From Thamnaconus septentrionalis (taxonomy: Eukaryota > Chordata > Actinopteri > Tetraodontiformes > Monacanthidae), in contig CM020507.1 of assembly GCA_009823395.1 (NCBI GenBank), forward strand, positions 7,462,501 through 7,526,500: a stretch of 64,000 bases of DNA, written 5' to 3'. Under the pieces are notes generated by a model, which did no database searches, was not told where the DNA came from, and saw only the letters and a list, made by a program, of their open reading frames with translations. The translations under genes and the position numbers were made by a program. Each line of letters begins with the position of its first letter. The first letter of the stretch is position 1. Shown here piece after piece: positions 36,501 through 64,000 of this stretch.

Positions 36501-38727
36501 TTCAAGGATGAAGCTTTGGATCGTGATTTCTGTTTGCTGCTACAATGTTTTTTCTTGGCCAAGGCCAAAGATTTAGGCACTGACCGAGACTCTGCCGTGG
36601 TTTCACAATGAACCTTTTGACAGTGCTGGTTGAGCTCCGTCTGATTTGCATATATCTGAGGGCAGTTTTTACACATGTACCCACGGAGATGAGCAAATGA
36701 TGTAATCGATTGCTCTTCCATCTGTGCATCGGACTTTTCCGCGACATCATCTCGGTGCATCTTATTACAGTGAGCAGTGGCGCAATGCTGGGTAGGAAAG
36801 GTTTCAGGGCAGAAAGGGCACTGGATCCTTTCAGGAGACACAGCCCTTTCGGGTGAGCTTTCAAATTCAAGCGGCACTTGGTAACTTTCAAATGACGCCG
36901 TAATCTCTGTTTGGCCTTCCAGCGGCCTGCGAGTCCTGCTCTTCCTTTTGTTAATAAGATACAGCACTGAGCCATCTTCTTTGACAGACCACGGATGAAC
37001 AGCGCGGCAGTGTTGTGTAATCTCAGAAATTGAGGTACATTTGTAGGAGCACACTTTGCAAGAGTGCGTCCTTGTTTCCCCTTGTTTGGACCCTGGGGTT
37101 GGTGGGCTACTGTCTGTGCCATCTGAGTCACTACACTCCTCAGACTCTTTCCTCTTTTTCAGAGAGTCTCCTGAACCTTTGCTGAGCTTCTTTGTTCTCT
37201 TTCCAGCGACTTCATCTCCAACAAGTAACATTTTTTGCCCACTTGTTTCTCGAAGGCGTAAATCCTCCATTTGTTTGTGAATACTTGAACTGTGCTTCTC
37301 AACTTGGTCGCATTCAATCCTCCATCGATCATGCTTTTTGAAGTAATGTATTAAAATAAAACTAATTTTATCATTCCTGTAGTTGCAGAGGTGGCAGAAA
37401 AACACATTCCCCTCATCCTTTTGAAGTAGAGGAAGTGGTAGATGGCAAGTAAAAGACGAATCCTCTGCCTGAGATTGCAAATGTTTCATTTCATCACGGA
37501 TTTTTGTTGTATATTCAATAACATGCTCCATGCGGGGGTTAAAGTTGCGGTGAACGCTGATTTGATGGTTTAAGACTCTCTTGGCTGTTACATTTGCATA
37601 ATTGCATTTCTGGCAGTAGAACAGCTTCTCAGGGTTATGGTAAGGATTATTTGTCTCATGAGCAGATTTTTCCTCGGTCATCACACAATCGGCAGGAGTT
37701 GTATTTTCAGTTGCTGGACTCTGGTGCTGTTTTGAGGGCACATTTTCAACATCCTTACTCGATGTGGGCTAGTCTTTGGGGAACACTGCTGTGAAATCTC
37801 GGGCATGGGGGCCTTTACACATTCATTTAACTGCAGCTGCTCCTCTTTGTGTGTATCCACCCAGTATCTGCAGAAGGTCAAGGCACTATCCACTTCATGT
37901 GTCGGGTGTTTTTCCTTGTAATGTGTTTTTACCTCCTGCGAAGCACTGCTGATAAATGCACACACAAAGCACTTGAAGGCAAGGTCACCAGATTGGATGG
38001 TGAATAGATTCGGGGAACCGGGATGATGCTCTGCGTTGTGGGCCCTGAGGGCCGATAAAGTCAAAAACTCTACAGGGCAGTTCAGACACCTAAAGGTGGC
38101 GCTCTCATCACTTGGGTCTTGAATATAAACCTGGTTGTATCTTATGTAGGGGTGGTCATTCTGGTAATGGGCTGACACATTGTCAATATTTACATCATTG
38201 TAATCACAGTGCTTACAAGAGTAACACAGTGAGCTTCTACTGTATTTGTTCCCAGGAGCAATCCTTTCTTCGTCCTCACTGTCAGTAAATTCAAATGTGA
38301 TCTCCTTTTTTCCAGATGACGGTGGTGTGGCTTCTTGTTCCTTTATCTTGTTAGACTTTGCTTGTGTCGCAGAAGAACTGTTTCTTCCCTTCCCAGCACA
38401 ACTGGCATTACTTTCATAAAACACTCCCACAGGGTTATTAACAATTCTCATTGGAAAATCAAACATGTCCACTCCAGCCCTGCTTAAAGACTTCCCTCTA
38501 GTGAGGTCCAATGGAGAGTTTGACAAGAGCCCACAACTTTGAAACTCTGGCATCTCATGTAATTGAACTGGGGCTTTAACATTAGATTTAGATTTCCCAA
38601 ATAAGTCGGTGATGGTTTGCAGTGGCCTCTTGTATATTTTAAATTCTTTTGATAGTTTAGGGACATATTTACTCTTTATGGCAGGCTTGGCTAAAACCGA
38701 AGGCGGGTTCTCCCCTTTGTCTTCCAT
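30504..38727 (-). CDS. ZNF462-family C2H2 zinc-finger protein, frameshifted in this sequence
   Basis: Nuclear C2H2 protein of the ZNF462 type (chromatin and transcription regulator). Exons: 38727-35148, 34960-34842, 34197-34069, 34004-33761, 33484-33336, 33249-33026, 32457-31398, 30616-30504. I count about 22 fingers, mostly the widely spaced ZNF462 form (YSCKHCDYNDVN...HYQNDHPY; LTCKDCSF; MIDHIVLHR; EERVVPIEPC; RYLQGIVLRC; YKCRLCYF). The giant first exon is open in one frame to 37681 and in another from 37768 onward. One base must be missing near 37762-37770, and with it the phases close to 1872 codons. The ATG follows an in-frame TAA. Human ZNF462 (about 2506 residues) has roughly 700 more N-terminal residues, absent here. 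The 31398-32457 exon is a finger-free acidic linker much longer than in human. Probably a teleost paralogue. Confidence 0.82.
30785..31300. repeat. Interspersed AT-rich foldback repeat, copy 2
   Basis: Shares GGAAGGAGATTTTTATT, ACTGGATGGATGGTGGATTA, AAGGTTCACCCAAAGTAAT and GCAGAGCCTTTC with 17859-18280. The left arm has tandem AATAAAGTCAAAATTT units and the right arm the same motifs inverted (CAACTTTATTCTCGACATT), so it can fold back on itself. It lies in the last intron of the zinc-finger gene. Confidence 0.8.
32655..32803. mobile_element. Right half of a Tc1-like miniature element
   Basis: The stretch from CACTTTTATTGTTTCC to the terminal TTTTGACTAGTAGTGTA matches 51409-51555 nearly base for base. 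The left half is absent or unrecognisable. It lies in an intron of the zinc-finger gene, not in coding sequence. Confidence 0.72.
34005..34068 (-). other. 64-nt GC-AG intron in the ZNF462-like gene
   Basis: Reads GGAAG|GCAAGT at the donor and TTGGCAG|GACTG at the acceptor. Removing it joins ...LQTSE to GLSYSEAPEV in frame, and SYSEAPEVQRQL matches the ZNF462 SYSEPPDVQQQL region. The upstream exon's frame is fixed independently by the preceding junction (RHLVKRHEC|IVKGIDV). Confidence 0.75.
37681..37771 (-). other. Frame change inside the giant zinc-finger exon
   Basis: Two long frames overlap here. The upstream frame stops at 37681, and the downstream frame is closed by a TAG at 37769-37771. 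Homologous ZNF462 genes have one continuous exon here. No convincing donor/acceptor pair with a pyrimidine tract lies within the overlap, so a single missing base is the simplest reading. Confidence 0.8.
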
Positions 38728-40443
38728 TTGCTTTTAAAAGAACAGCCTCTCTTTGGATTTTCAGTTACGATTGGGTTTCCACAAACCTTTTTTCTTCGCT
38801 GCTTTTCATCTTCATTTCAAAACATCCCAGCCACAAGCTTCAAAATCACAACACTATCGCTGGAAATGTCCAAATCTTTTGCACTTGCCGTTTGTGAGGG
38901 CTTCACAGAAAGTGCACTTAACCTGCAGAGGGGAATTACAAAGTTAAACACTCAGCACAATGCTGTAACCTCGAACACTAAGCAATGGTTTTAACAACAA
39001 CAACAACAAACAACAGTAACATTACACTGTGAATAACGTCATTTGCAACATTTGTGCCAATACATGTGGAATTGGAACCGTTTTGCTAGATACATTGTGC
39101 AAGGCGCAACGACAGTGTTATGCGTCCAACTTTGTGTTACTAGAGTTCAGTATTATCAAACGTGATTAACATTTACATGAAAAACGTTGTTTTCAAAGCT
39201 GGACGATTTGAGACAACAAAGTATGAAATGTTTGGATGAAACAGTGAACTCTTCTTTTAATAGTAATGCCAATGACGTCCAGAGAACGTTTTGCTCTGTC
39301 GAGTAAGGAAACAGACGAAAACATCAAGGTCCTACCCCTCGTTGAACATTTTGACAACTAAATCAACAGACACATGCACGCACAAAAATAATGTCAATAT
39401 GTAACATGGTGAACTCACGTGGTGAGAGTTGAAAAAGGACTGGGCGGTGGAGATTGCAGTGTTCGCCAGTGTTGTTGCTGAGAAAATGTACTTCCGCAGC
39501 TTCTTTCCCGCGAGAAGAGCCCCGGTTTCCACTTCACTTCCGAAGTCGGTGCACTTTCAAAATAGAACTGATTGAGTGGTGCTATGGGGACGCCCCCTTA
39601 CTGCTTCATTTTACGATAATGCCACTGTCGAGCCTGGGCTAGTCTAGGCAGACGCTAAATCACGTTTTCAAAAGTGCATAATTTAAAGCAACAAATAAAG
39701 TTGTTTCAAATTACAGGGAACTTTGATACCACTTTAATATTAAATGCGTCAGTAAGAATTTGATGAGAGCGGTGTTTTAGAAAACCTTGTATTCGCACTA
39801 TCGTCTCGCGAGAAACAAAAAAAGGGAAAATAAAACTCATTTCAAAGAACAACAATTGCATGTCTCACCATGTCAAGTCAGCTTGAGTTTGTAATGTTTT
39901 TGGAAATTCTCAGCAGAAAAAAAACCTGGAAGCGCGTCTCTATCAGAAACCGGAAGTTGGTACGACCGACAATGTTGCCCCTTCATTTCCTTGCTGCGGT
40001 TGACGGTGGTTCCTGGATTTGACGACGTTTCAGCACGGACTGTGACCGGACCACATCCAGGAAGCATAGCGGTGTGCGAGGACAACCTCCTGGGAACGGA
40101 ATGGTCTCCTTTGTCGCATTTTCGTTTACTTACATTGTAAGTTTCATTCAGTCTTTTTTTCATCTAACTTGCGATAAAGTGTATTCATTGGTATAGCTCT
40201 AATAGCTACTTGTTTTAATGGCTTGGGTGTGTCAAATGAGACTCCAATCAAAACGATGCATTGGCCCCTGCAGGAGCACCAGCACAGTTAAAGTGGAGAT
40301 GTTTGTCTGACACGTTTTTTTGTTTTGTTTTGTCAAGCCAGCACAAAGAGAGTGTGAGCTGTTGCAAAAAGCCTTGTCACAGTGTTGTGTGTGTGTTTTG
40401 TGTTACAGAGCTGACCCTTTGTGGGGGAGACCGCAGAAACACA
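38728..40443. other. Divergent promoter region between the zinc-finger gene and coq2
   Basis: On the minus strand a probable leader exon ends at a CACCAC|GTGAGT donor near 39418, with its acceptor (CTCTGCAG) near 38936. On the plus strand a coq2 leader exon ends at 40136 (ATT|GTAAGT) and resumes at 40409. Its upstream ATG gives a 13-codon open frame that stops immediately after the splice. No longer coding exon is seen. Confidence 0.5.
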
Positions 40444-42916
<2,473 letters not shown>

Positions 42917-43055
42917 TCACCGCAAACACACCCCTTTAATACTCATATTGTGACACAGTAAAATTCTATGATTTTTCTTTGATAACTAAAAGAGAATGGT
43001 TTGAAATCACAATGCACAGAAAAGATAAAGTTTTATGGGTTTTTTTGCGTTGTAT

Positions 43056-43222
43056 TTATTGAGGATCAAATGAATATTCCTATATTAAAATAAATATTTT
43101 AAGGGCTCTCGAGTGGTTTTACACTTGCACCACAAACGCCACTGATTACAATTTAGTGCAAATATGAACACTTTTTTTGAACTGTCAAATGTTTTTCCAC
43201 CAGGGGGCAATCTTGCTTTATT
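43056..43222. terminator. Closely spaced polyadenylation signals of coq2 and mboat4
   Basis: Plus-strand AATAAA at about 43089-43094 suits coq2. Minus-strand AATAAA at 43217-43222 and about 43056-43061 suit mboat4. The two stop codons are only 360 bases apart, so the 3' UTRs nearly touch or overlap. Confidence 0.55.
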
Positions 43223-43275
43223 GTTACCGGCAGGTAGATGTTTAAATAGATGTCAGTTGAATGGGATTGTCAGTT

Positions 43276-45158
43276 TTACCAGTTAACTTTGCTGAGAGTC
43301 AACAGGATAATGAGCAAGACTATGTTACACAGTGGGGCAAAACCGATAGAGGTTGAAAATATGACTCTCAGAACTGGCAGCGTTCTAAATTCTACTGCAA
43401 CCACGACGCAAGAAATAACCATTTGGGTGTTAATCCAGCCTAAACAGGTGTGCACTCTCCTCAGCAAAGCACAACTGTTGGTGCTCAGAAGCCTGTGGAT
43501 GTGATAATCAGCATGAACTGCAACAGCCCAGGTCAGAAATCCCACAAAGTGACCTAAATGCAAGCCGTGCCACCACAGTGAGAAACCAAAAGTCATGTAC
43601 AGTGGGAATCTTTTGCACCTCATGTACACCAGCCTGCGCAGCCAAGAAGCAGTGGTGGCGTTCCAGCGACGGGCAAACTCTGACATGCACGTTGATGATT
43701 CAATGGTCCAGAAATCTCCATCGGAAAACTTGCTCGGCTCTCCTGTTGGAACGTCATCAAAGCCGAACCCCGCTGAGTTATTGAGACACTCACTGATCTT
43801 CCAGTGGGAATAATATTGGATCCTCAGCACGACTCCCAGGCCCCAGACCCACAGGATGCCGTGGATAAAGGTGGAATCTGAGGGATTGAAGGGATTATAT
43901 TTTAAAAGAACCAGAAAAAAATGCCTGAAACACTGCAGTGCGAACACCTGTGTCAACTTTAACAGAACAATGCTCAGTGGGTTGGGTGGAGGGTTGAGCT
44001 CCATCTTCTCCATCTGGGACACAAAGTAGCTGTAGGAGCACAGAGGGCCACCGAGAAGCGTGGTGAAGCTGCACAGGTAGGCGATCAGAGGAAGAAGCGT
44101 CACACGAGCCGCAGGCCTGGATGAGTTAAGCATTGAAATAACTTGTTTCTCCTGGAGATCCAAGGACAGTGAGGTGATCCTCTGAGTGAGCAGCATCAAC
44201 GATGACATGGCCAGGAACAGTCTGAAAAATCAGTAGAGCAGACCAGGTGCAACATTTTGATGAATCAAAATTGGTTTAAAATTCAGCTGGGATAGGAGTT
44301 CTTGCCATTTTAGTGTCTTTCATGTTTTACAAAGAATCCAGTAATGAAATAATAGCTGTAAATGCTCTTATTTGGTCGGTCTGGTAGCATTTCTGTGGCT
44401 TATGACAACAACAATGTTGCCTCAGCAGCTCTTTGCCTCCCTAAGTAGCTCTAATAAGAGGATATTGATGAATTGTTTTCACATTCAGTCAGCAACAACA
44501 ATTTGATTAACATTATAAAAAACAATGTGATTAATTTACAAAATAAGTGCGTCTGTGTGTGTTCACATCAAATATATTCTGATTTGATTTTGAATATCAC
44601 CTGAGCACACAAAGCATACATTTATTTCTAACCAGGCTGATTATCAACAATAGCCTCCATGCACATAGTTCAGTACCTGAGGCACACAGGCTCTTGCAGG
44701 TAATACTCCTTGTATTGTAGGAGCAGATGCCATGACGTTTGCCACAACATCTGGAGTCCAAACGCCCAGGCGTGAACGTGACTGTGATCCACGCGGCGCA
44801 CCAGCAGAGGAAAGGCAACTGCGGGGACGAGCAGCAGCACACTGTAGCTGCCCATTGTGACAACTGCCAGGACGCAACCTCCAACACATACACATAGGTA
44901 CCTGGTGGAGATAGAGACAACATTGTGTGTTTTGCAGCTGAACAATTACTATTCAAACTCCATGAAGGGGTCTGCTTTGGGAGAAAGTGAACAAACAGTT
45001 GATGAATATAGCAGAATGAACTTGTGTACACCATACCTGTTGGTCAAGGACAAATATCCACACTTGGCCAGGGAATAAAACAAAAATGCAAACGGAAGAG
45101 AAAAGCACTGGTGCGTTAAAAACTGATGATGTTCTAACAACCAGCGCATCAGACCCAT
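43276..45158 (-). CDS. mboat4: Ghrelin O-acyltransferase (GOAT)
   Basis: ER membrane-bound O-acyltransferase that attaches octanoate to Ser3 of ghrelin, making the active hunger/growth-hormone-releasing hormone. Exons: 45158-45037, 44901-44677, 44221-43276; 430 codons (human 435). The N-terminus matches the family (MGLMRWLLEHHQF, then NRYLCVCVGGCVLAVV). SSLMLLTQRITSLSLD is nearly identical to mammalian GOAT. The MBOAT active-site pair is present: Asn303 in RRWNATTASWLRRLV and His334 in LWWHGLHLGH, 31 residues apart as in human. Several hydrophobic helices lie between. The gene is tail-to-tail with coq2. Other MBOAT members (HHAT, PORCN) are excluded by the SSLMLLTQR block. Confidence 0.95.
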
Positions 45159-45258
45159 GTCAGCTCCTCTGCAAATCCGTGGTGCAAAATTGTCCCATTA
45201 AAAGGTTGAAATATTTGTTTTGCCATTCCACAGGTGGCCTGTAGTTACGTGCCTCTCT

Positions 45259-45504
45259 CTATTTACCATCATCACACAGCTCCGGTGATAGTTTGGTCTT
45301 TTCTCCAGCACTATCAGGAATGGAGGGCACACGCAGGTGGTCCATCAATGCATATTTGAGCAGCCACAGAAACCGAAAAGGGTTTCTCATATTAGTATAA
45401 TAGACAGGATCTGTTTTTATCTCGATGACAATCGACAGTTCAGCAGGGTCAGTCTTTCCCACAGGGATTTTCAATGTTGCATTCCATTGAAAAGAAATTA
45501 ACAT
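45259..45504 (-). CDS. Unrecognised 81-codon open frame upstream of mboat4
   Basis: Open frame on the minus strand, not repetitive, with balanced composition. It includes NATLKIPVGKTDPAEL, YYTNMRNPFRFLWLLKYA and an acidic end SPELCDDG, followed by GGTAAAT that could be a splice donor. I do not recognise the family. It could be a single exon of another gene, a decayed fragment, or a chance frame. No convincing acceptor (pyrimidine tract plus AG) is seen just upstream. Confidence 0.2.
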   Translation of the reverse strand: MLISFQWNATLKIPVGKTDPAELSIVIEIKTDPVYYTNMRNPFRFLWLLKYALMDHLRVPSIPDSAGEKTKLSPELCDDGK

Positions 45505-46632
45505 AAATTATGTTCAAAAAGGATGTATTTCACGGGAGAGAGCGTCTTGTAAACAGTCAACGCTGGCAAACAGTGCAAAAGGCCTTCTCAGTAAAATCTG
45601 TTTGTTTTTTTCTCCGACACACTGTATCTGTACGTTCTGCATGCGGCACACGTGCAATCACGATTCGTGATATCATCGACACCTCCTATCTAGAACTTTA
45701 ATTCTCTTGAGCACACATCAATGTATTTACCGTTTTAATTATATGTCCAAGTCAGAATAATATGCACAATGAAGGGTCATTTGGATCAAAGTTTTTTCTT
45801 TTTGACATTTTGACAATTGTAGCTTTCAATTCTGAGGTCACTGGTAAATTTTAGTAGATTTCACACGGAATTGATTATTGGTGAGGGAATAAAGGTCTGA
45901 CAATGCCTCAAAGTCTATAGGAAATCAATGTCGCAATCAAAACAGACTAAAAAAACAAACAAACACTGGAGCAAACGTTGATCTTCTGTTCTTGCTCAAA
46001 TTGTTGCAGACTTTGTGGTGCGTTCCATTATGCTCTAAAGTCGGACACTCCCAGAATCTCGCAGAAATAAAAGACATATACCTTTATCATGTATATAGGC
46101 GCACGGGCGTGCACGGGCTTTGACGGGCTTGCGTCAGTATGGACTACTAAGGACGCCAAAACACAAAAAAACGGCAAAAAAAAAAAGTAAAACATAACAA
46201 CATTCGAGACCATATAGCTTTACTAGAAAAATAAACAACGCGTCTGTGACGTCATTCCCAGTTAAAAAAAAAAAAAAAAAAATCCAACATCAAGGGAACG
46301 CATCATCAGGAGAGCGGATGTGTCAACATGTCGTTTCACTCCAAGACGCAGCTTGTGTAGAAAGTGTGAGATTTGTGGTCTGACGCAACCTTTCACTACC
46401 CGCTGAGGTGTGTGTGCGCGTGTGTGTGAGGGGTGGGGTGGGGGGGGGCTAATTGAACTTCGACTCCTGCACCAGAACTGCGCATTTTATTAACACTTCA
46501 CACTATTTGTCGTCTGGCTGAAGTCAGCAGAAAAAAGGGACACTGACAACTGTAGGACTTGGAGGAAAAATTGCCGATTATTATGAATGCTTTGCTATTC
46601 GACGAGATATTTACTTACGATATATTGGGGTC

Positions 46633-46664
<32 letters not shown>

Positions 46665-46981
46665 CGTTTACGGGGTCGCCAGAAGAGTAAAATAAGGCGA
46701 TAACCAGGGATATTAACGAAAATCCCAAACAATGAGGATTTGTGTGGGTTTTATGATGAATTATGGTTTGTGATAATCATTCATTCATTCATTCATTCTA
46801 AGTGAATCCTGCCAATTATAACTCGGACACCCCGCAACTTCAAAAATCTGCCATTAATTCAATTTTATCCACCTCCTCTTCCTCCTCCTCCTCCTCCTCC
46901 ACAGACGGGCGAGCACGTGAGGAAGTCCAGCAGCTGTTTGATCGGACTCCGTCGTTGCGTCACGCAGCATCTCTCCGTCCC
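45505..46981. other. Region upstream of the gldc promoter
   Basis: Contains poly-A runs, a (CAA)n tract at 46632-46664, a (TTCA)n run near 46778-46798 and a CTC-rich tract at 46876-46901. No coding exon is supported. Confidence 0.55.
46632..46664. repeat. (CAA)n microsatellite
   Basis: About eleven uninterrupted CAA units, some 560 bases upstream of the gldc start codon. Confidence 0.93.
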
Positions 46982-47019
46982 ATTGGTCCGCTCTTGTGCA
47001 ACCGTGCCGTTGTATAAAA
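46982..47019 (+). promoter_or_regulatory. gldc: gldc core promoter: inverted CCAAT box and TATA box
   Basis: ATTGG (reverse CCAAT) at 46982-46986 and TATAAAA at 47013-47019, about 27 bases apart and about 180 bases before the gldc ATG. This predicts a start site near 47045 and a roughly 150-base leader. The leader contains tandem TTCGG units (about 47111-47133) and CCGT units (47160-47172). Confidence 0.55.
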
Positions 47020-47196
47020 CTCTGCACTTTTCCAAGGAGTTGGCAGAGAGTCTCCTGCAGGGGATCGCAGCAGCCTCAGCGGAGGGAGCCGTCGCCGTGT
47101 CAGAGGGTCCGCTTCGGTTCGGTTCGGTTCGTTCGGTGTTGTGTTGTTCCGCAGACCCGTCCGTCCGTCCGTGCGGCACCGAGTTGATCCACAAAG

Positions 47197-61639
<14,443 letters not shown>

Positions 61640-62106
61640 GCGACCTTCCTCCGCTCATGTGGCCCGAAGCCCTGCACACGTTCAGCACTTGTTTGCTTGG
61701 TGAAAAATCTGAGAGGAGGGTTAAAATAAAACAAACAAACAAACACTTACAGGCTCTAAATATTAAATATTATTCACTGCTACGGTCCCCCTACCCCCAG
61801 CCTGAGTTGATTTGACATTGGTGACATGTAGCCGCCCAGTGTGTATAGAAGCTGAGCCCACGCAGCCCTGAGCTCTGGCCCACTGGTGACCAGCGAGTGT
61901 GGGAGTCTGCGAGGCAGGACCCAGATCACACTCATCCACACACCCTCCTCCTCCTCCTCCTCGTCAACTCTCTCGACGGACCAAAGGTGCAGCTTTTTCT
62001 CTTCCAGGTGGCAAAAAGCGAAGTGCACCCGTAGGCAGCGAGCTCGACCTGCGACCTGAAACACTGGACTATTTAATTTGTGAACCCTACCCCTCCAAGT
62101 TTTACC

Positions 62107-62362
62107 AATAAAAATGCCCTTAGTGCCTCAGTTTATTTTGTGTAAAATAGCTGCCTTGACTCTCCCACCCTTATTTTTATTTCAAACATTTAACAAATTA
62201 GCTAGTTTATCATGGGCTTTTTTGTCCTGTTTTGTTAATATTCATTCTGTAAGAAAATGTCTTGATGTGCGCCGTTACCTTTGTTGGCAGTAGACGAAGG
62301 GGGTCTTAAACTAACACTTTTCTAATCTAATCTGTCCTGAGTGTCGACGCAAATGTAATAAA
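62107..62362 (+). terminator. gldc: Two gldc polyadenylation signals
   Basis: AATAAA at 62107-62112 and at 62357-62362, about 470 and 720 bases after the stop codon. Either could define the 3' end. Confidence 0.55.
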
Positions 62363-62399
62363 CGTTTGTTTTAAATTGTACGCTTGCTTTTCTGTTGTC

Positions 62400-63857
62400 A
62401 TTTTTGGGCAACAGTGCCGCCCAGTGGTGACCAAGGAGACTGAATATTTTCAACTTTTTCTTTGAGGGCTCGTTATCCTTTATTCAATGTACAGATGTTC
62501 TCTATACATCTTGGTCCATCATTGAAAAGGGTTAATTGTAACACTGAATGACTTTAACCTCTGGCTCATCAGCTTAAATTCCAATTCAGCAATTAGGTTA
62601 CATAACTGTACTTTTCACGTTCCTAAAAGGTTCCACAAATACCCACATCCTGGGATCAGTTTCACATTCACACGGTGGAAGGAAGACTTGGGAGGCGAAA
62701 GCAAGTGACCAGAAAGCAACCACTGCAATGGTTTATTTCTAAAACTTTTGGACAGAAACGTGAAGACGACACAACTGTAACTGCACTGCGTGACTTTCAA
62801 GCGCGACCCGACACGCCGGACGAACCACTATATGGCAACGTCACACGTTTATTTTGGAGGCGGTTTTACATACTACCATTACAAATACATAAGATTCTAA
62901 AATGACGGAACGGAACCCAATAATTAACCTCGATGAAAGACGGAGTAATAAAAGTGTTGAACGTTTGCTACGACGTTATTGTCAATGTCTGTTTTGCATT
63001 TCATATTGGTGTTTTTCCTGAACGAACACGAGCGCTCCAGCTCGGCGACTATTTGTATTTCCCCACATCAATAAACTAGCGCTGCAGCGTGTTTACTTCG
63101 TCACTTCGCCATTTCCACCGAAAGTTACCCAGAGCTGCTTTAAAGCTACAGCACACCTGGTATCTTCCCGCCCTTCAGGAGAAACAGAGAAGACGCTACA
63201 GTGCGTCTCGTCACTGTGGCCTGATTTATCATTTGGCTGCGTGACACGCGACATTCTTCCAACACTGAGAACACAGATATGTGCCACCTTGTTGTTAAAA
63301 ATACACCGGCACTTGTACACACGCTCAACACCCTCCTGTCCTAGAGAGACTCCAGACGGCGGGTCCGAGTCACAAAAAGTGCAGACATGTAAACAATTAA
63401 ATATCAATGTGGCATAAAATAACCCCCCCCCCCCCCTAGTTTATCTGTCAGACTCCAGACAAGACAAAAAAAAAAACAAAGTAAACTTGAAAGGCAGAGT
63501 AACACCTGGCTGCAGGTGGCAGGGACCTGAGAGAGCGATCAGAAACGCATTGCTGCCCTTTGTGATATCAAGGTGGCAGAGGTGTGTGTGTCCAAAATTG
63601 AATAAGCGACAGTTGGACTTTTCTCACGTCTGCAGAGTTCAACGACGGACTGCAGACACACATTGTGAGAAAATATACTCACCTACAATTTGTAAAAAAT
63701 TAAAAATCTGAGTAAAATAGAATAACATAATAAAATAGATAACATCAGCAAACAGAATTGTTTAAAACATACTTGTTCAACATTACATGGTTTCATTTAC
63801 TAATTCATTATTACTTATTTCACCTTATTCAGTACAATTTGGGATGTGCGCATGACT

Positions 63858-63907
<50 letters not shown>

Positions 63908-64000
63908 AACATAAATATCAAAGTGAAAAAAATCTGTTTGCATGACAGAATAAAAAGGTTATTAACTGAGCCACTGTTTTCCAAAGAAGGAAAATGAGGT
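62400..64000. other. Intergenic right end of window
   Basis: No supportable gene on either strand. Contains a poly-C run at about 63423-63437, poly-A tracts and an (AT)n microsatellite at 63861-63903. Confidence 0.6.
63861..63903. repeat. (AT)n microsatellite
   Basis: About 21 uninterrupted AT dinucleotides. Confidence 0.95.

Noticed and set aside
36502..37131. 209-codon minus-strand open frame
   Set aside because: Alternate frame of the zinc-finger giant exon; the C2H2 pattern is in the other frame.
37681..37800. A possible short intron (CGA|GTAAGG donor) to explain the frame change
   Set aside because: No acceptor with a pyrimidine tract lies at a workable distance, and the homologous exon is continuous in ZNF462.
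45259..45504. Possible TMEM231-like tail for the orphan frame
   Set aside because: Only a few residues aligned from memory and the expected transmembrane helix is missing.

Overview
This window is vertebrate nuclear DNA, most likely from a ray-finned (teleost) fish. Its genes are split into many short exons with GT-AG introns. The proteins are vertebrate-specific (MALT1, prolactin receptor, embigin, ghrelin O-acyltransferase). The non-coding DNA is rich in microsatellites, Tc1/mariner-like and hAT-like miniature elements and LINE tails of the kind common in teleosts. I did not recognise the species. All gene names come from reading translated exons and remembering the families; no search was run.

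Layout: (1) 1-2010, minus: 5' part of an embigin-like gene, running off the left edge. (2) 3287-12270, minus: complete malt1, 16 exons, 814 codons, both catalytic residues kept. (3) 13527-17779, plus: complete prolactin receptor, 8 coding exons, 535 codons, head-to-head with malt1. (4) 19721-24417, minus: complete secisbp2, 18 coding exons, 800 codons, tail-to-tail with prlr. (5) 25280-28533, minus: complete mfsd10, 12 coding exons, 453 codons. (6) 30504-38727, minus: a ZNF462-family C2H2 zinc-finger gene with about 22 fingers, a one-base frameshift in its giant exon and a 64-nt GC-AG intron. (7) 40444-42916, plus: complete coq2, 7 exons, 388 codons. (8) 43276-45158, minus: complete mboat4, 3 exons, 430 codons, tail-to-tail with coq2. 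(9) 47197-61639, plus: complete gldc, 25 exons, 1030 codons, with a readable TATA/CCAAT promoter. (10) 61640-64000: gldc 3' region and intergenic DNA with no gene I can support.

The exon chains given for malt1, prlr, secisbp2, mfsd10, coq2, mboat4 and gldc were checked by hand: splice sites and codon phases agree and each total is a multiple of three. The zinc-finger gene closes only if one missing base is allowed for, which is the basis of the frameshift call.

The genes are neighbours, not a pathway: NF-kB signalling (malt1), hormone reception (prlr), selenocysteine insertion (secisbp2), organic-anion transport (mfsd10), chromatin/transcription (ZNF462-like), coenzyme Q synthesis (coq2), ghrelin acylation (mboat4) and glycine cleavage (gldc). 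I found no sign of a new multi-gene system. The most unusual items are the ZNF462-like gene, the two GC-AG introns, a 24-nt malt1 microexon, a duplicated SGYVD tyrosine motif in the prolactin receptor tail, and several short repeat families, one with hairpin-forming terminal repeats.
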